NCBI RefSeq assembly: GCF_016863515.1
Contig: NZ_BOPA01000002.1
Coordinates: 124,001-188,000, forward strand
Direction: 5' to 3'
DNA: 64,000 bases
Source of the DNA: Micromonospora gifhornensis
Lineage (GTDB): Bacteria > Actinomycetota > Actinomycetes > Mycobacteriales > Micromonosporaceae
Shown: positions 62,930 to 64,000 of the stretch, in pieces
How the letters are laid out: each line of letters opens with the position of its first letter
Position numbering within the stretch: position 1 is the first letter of the stretch
Notes under the pieces: model-generated
Seen by the model: only the letters and a program-made list of their open reading frames with translations
The model's database searches: none
What the model was told of the DNA's origin: nothing
Made by a program: the position numbers and the translations under genes

Positions 62930-64000
62930 ATGGCGGGCGTGCCCCATCACCTCGTGCGCTGGACTGGACTAGCCGGATCGATCATGTTGGCGGTGGCTGC
63001 CTTCCTCGGCGGAGCCCTGCCCGACGGGGACCTGCGGCCCGACCCGGTGAAGATCTGGTTGGGCCCGAACGGGCCGTGGATCATCGGGTTGTGGTTGTTC
63101 GGCACCATCGCCATGTCGGTGGCCTGGTGGGTGCTGCGGGACCGGGTGCCGTCGGCCCGCTGGGCGTTGACCACCGCCGCGCTGTGGATCCTGCCCTTCC
63201 TGGTCACCCCGCCGCTGGGCAGCCGCGACGCGTACGCGTACGCCTGCCAGGGGGCGAGCTACGCCAACGGCATCAGCCCGTACGAGTACGGCGTCTCCAC
63301 CCTGCCCTGCCCCTGGCTGGACACCATGTCGTACATCTGGCGGGACACCCCGGCGCCGTACGGTCCGCTGTTCGTGGTGATCTCCGGCGCGGTGGTCGCC
63401 GCGACCGGGTCGCTGTTCGGCAGCATCGCGCTGTTCCGGGTGCTCGCGGTGGCCGGCGTGGTGCTGACGGCGGCCTGCCTTCCGGTGCTGGCTCGCCGCT
63501 GCGGCGTGCCGGTCGGTCGGGCGCTCTGGTTGGCCCTGGCCAGCCCGCTGGTGGGGGTGCACCTGATCTCCGGGGTGCACAACGACGCGATGATGGTCGG
63601 GCTGATGGTGGCCGGGCTGGCCATCGTGGTCACCTGGCCGGGACGCACCTGGCACCTGCTGGCCGGTGGGGTGGTGCTCGGCCTGGCCGCCGGCATCAAG
63701 GTCACCGCGCTGGTGGTGGTCCCGTTCGCGGCGCTGGCGGCGATCCCGAACGGCTTCTCGCTGCGCGGCCTGCTGCGCGACGGTACGCCGGTGGTCGGTG
63801 GCGCGGTGGCCACCCTGTTCGGGGTGACCCTCGCCGCGGGCTTGGACCTCGGCTGGATCACCGGGCTCTCGCACGGCAACGAGGTGATCGCCTGGACCTC
63901 GCCACCGACCGCCGTCGGGCAGACCATCGGCTACCTGGCGTTGCCGTTCGGCCTGCACATCGACGCGCTGCCGGTGACCCGCGGCATCGCCATGGTGGTG
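62930..64000 (+). CDS. MptB-like alpha-1,6-mannosyltransferase, 5' part
   Basis: Open to the window end: 357 codons with no stop. The frame starts MAGVPHHLVRWTGLAGSIML and continues as a multi-pass membrane protein. GSRDAYAYACQGASYANGIS PYEYG (two parts) and YGPLFVVISGAVVA plus GVHNDAMMVGLMVAGLA are typical of polyprenol-phosphate-mannose-dependent alpha-1,6-mannosyltransferases (MptA/MptB, GT87) that build lipomannan-type glycolipids. It uses mannosyl phospho-polyprenol outside the membrane. ATG 62930 or GTG 62939 is the start; no clear ribosome site. The C-terminus is missing. Confidence 0.82.
   Translation, partial: MAGVPHHLVRWTGLAGSIMLAVAAFLGGALPDGDLRPDPVKIWLGPNGPWIIGLWLFGTIAMSVAWWVLRDRVPSARWALTTAALWILPFLVTPPLGSRDAYAYACQGASYANGISPYEYGVSTLPCPWLDTMSYIWRDTPAPYGPLFVVISGAVVAATGSLFGSIALFRVLAVAGVVLTAACLPVLARRCGVPVGRALWLALASPLVGVHLISGVHNDAMMVGLMVAGLAIVVTWPGRTWHLLAGGVVLGLAAGIKVTALVVVPFAALAAIPNGFSLRGLLRDGTPVVGGAVATLFGVTLAAGLDLGWITGLSHGNEVIAWTSPPTAVGQTIGYLALPFGLHIDALPVTRGIAMVV

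Overview
The window is very GC-rich, almost fully coding actinomycete chromosome, most likely from the Micromonosporaceae (Micromonospora, Salinispora and relatives). That placement is an inference from: an F420-dependent reductase, a glnA2/glnE pair, an MptB-like mannosyltransferase, heavy use of GTG starts, and four copies of a short 'AAGGAAGGGC(C/A)CCTT' palindromic repeat between genes. No database search was possible.

Backbone. Read left to right, the core genes follow the order of Mycobacterium tuberculosis Rv2243 back to Rv2221c: fabD (edge) and its PucR-type regulator, aceE, DUF3052, AhpE peroxiredoxin, then Nif3 / CT398-type zinc ribbon / RNase H-phosphatase, then panB, glnA2 and glnE. 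The unlinked genes between these landmarks are the variable part.

Layout. 0-7 kb: fatty-acid regulator, a secreted protein, and a GH1 glucosidase-MFS-gltX run. 7-17.5 kb: LVIVD-repeat surface protein with an overlapping membrane-anchored partner, pyruvate dehydrogenase E1 (aceE), a fused alpha/beta 2-oxoacid dehydrogenase E1 with a long acidic insert, DUF3052, AhpE, and tRNA-Val(UAC). 17.8-26 kb: small enzymes and regulators (methyltransferase, VOC, GNAT, alpha/beta hydrolase, a TetR/RibD-like divergent pair, CsaB-like pyruvyltransferase, DinB, PfkB). 26-34 kb: SNF2 helicase/SWIM protein pair, prim-pol-like protein, and an XRE-TPR regulator with a flavoprotein. 34-38.2 kb: Nif3/CT398/RNase H operon, TauE exporter and RNase P RNA (rnpB). 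38.2-42.8 kb: an accessory segment with broken genes, orphan proteins and the most unusual gene here, a 610-residue TIR-like / phosphoribosyltransferase / HIT fusion. 42.8-50 kb: two roadblock proteins, AraC regulator, nucleotidyltransferase plus Nudix, histone H1-like protein, RNB nuclease and F420 reductase. 50-64 kb: lipoprotein, panB, NAD synthetase, glnA2, DUF350, LD-carboxypeptidase, glutamine amidotransferase, glnE, and two divergent membrane proteins, the last an MptB-like glycosyltransferase cut by the window edge.

How the genes fit together. Central carbon entry (aceE, second E1), fatty-acid initiation (fabD and regulator), nitrogen assimilation (glnA2, glnE), and NAD and pantothenate supply (nadE, panB) share one conserved block. 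Strong perfect hairpins close most transcription units. The candidate undescribed system is the TIR-PRT-HIT protein at 40.9-42.7 kb. It sits alone, convergent with roadblock genes and divergent from a small unknown protein, in a region containing gene debris. All three of its domains act on nucleotides or NAD-like molecules, so a nucleotide-targeting immune effector is a reasonable but untested hypothesis.
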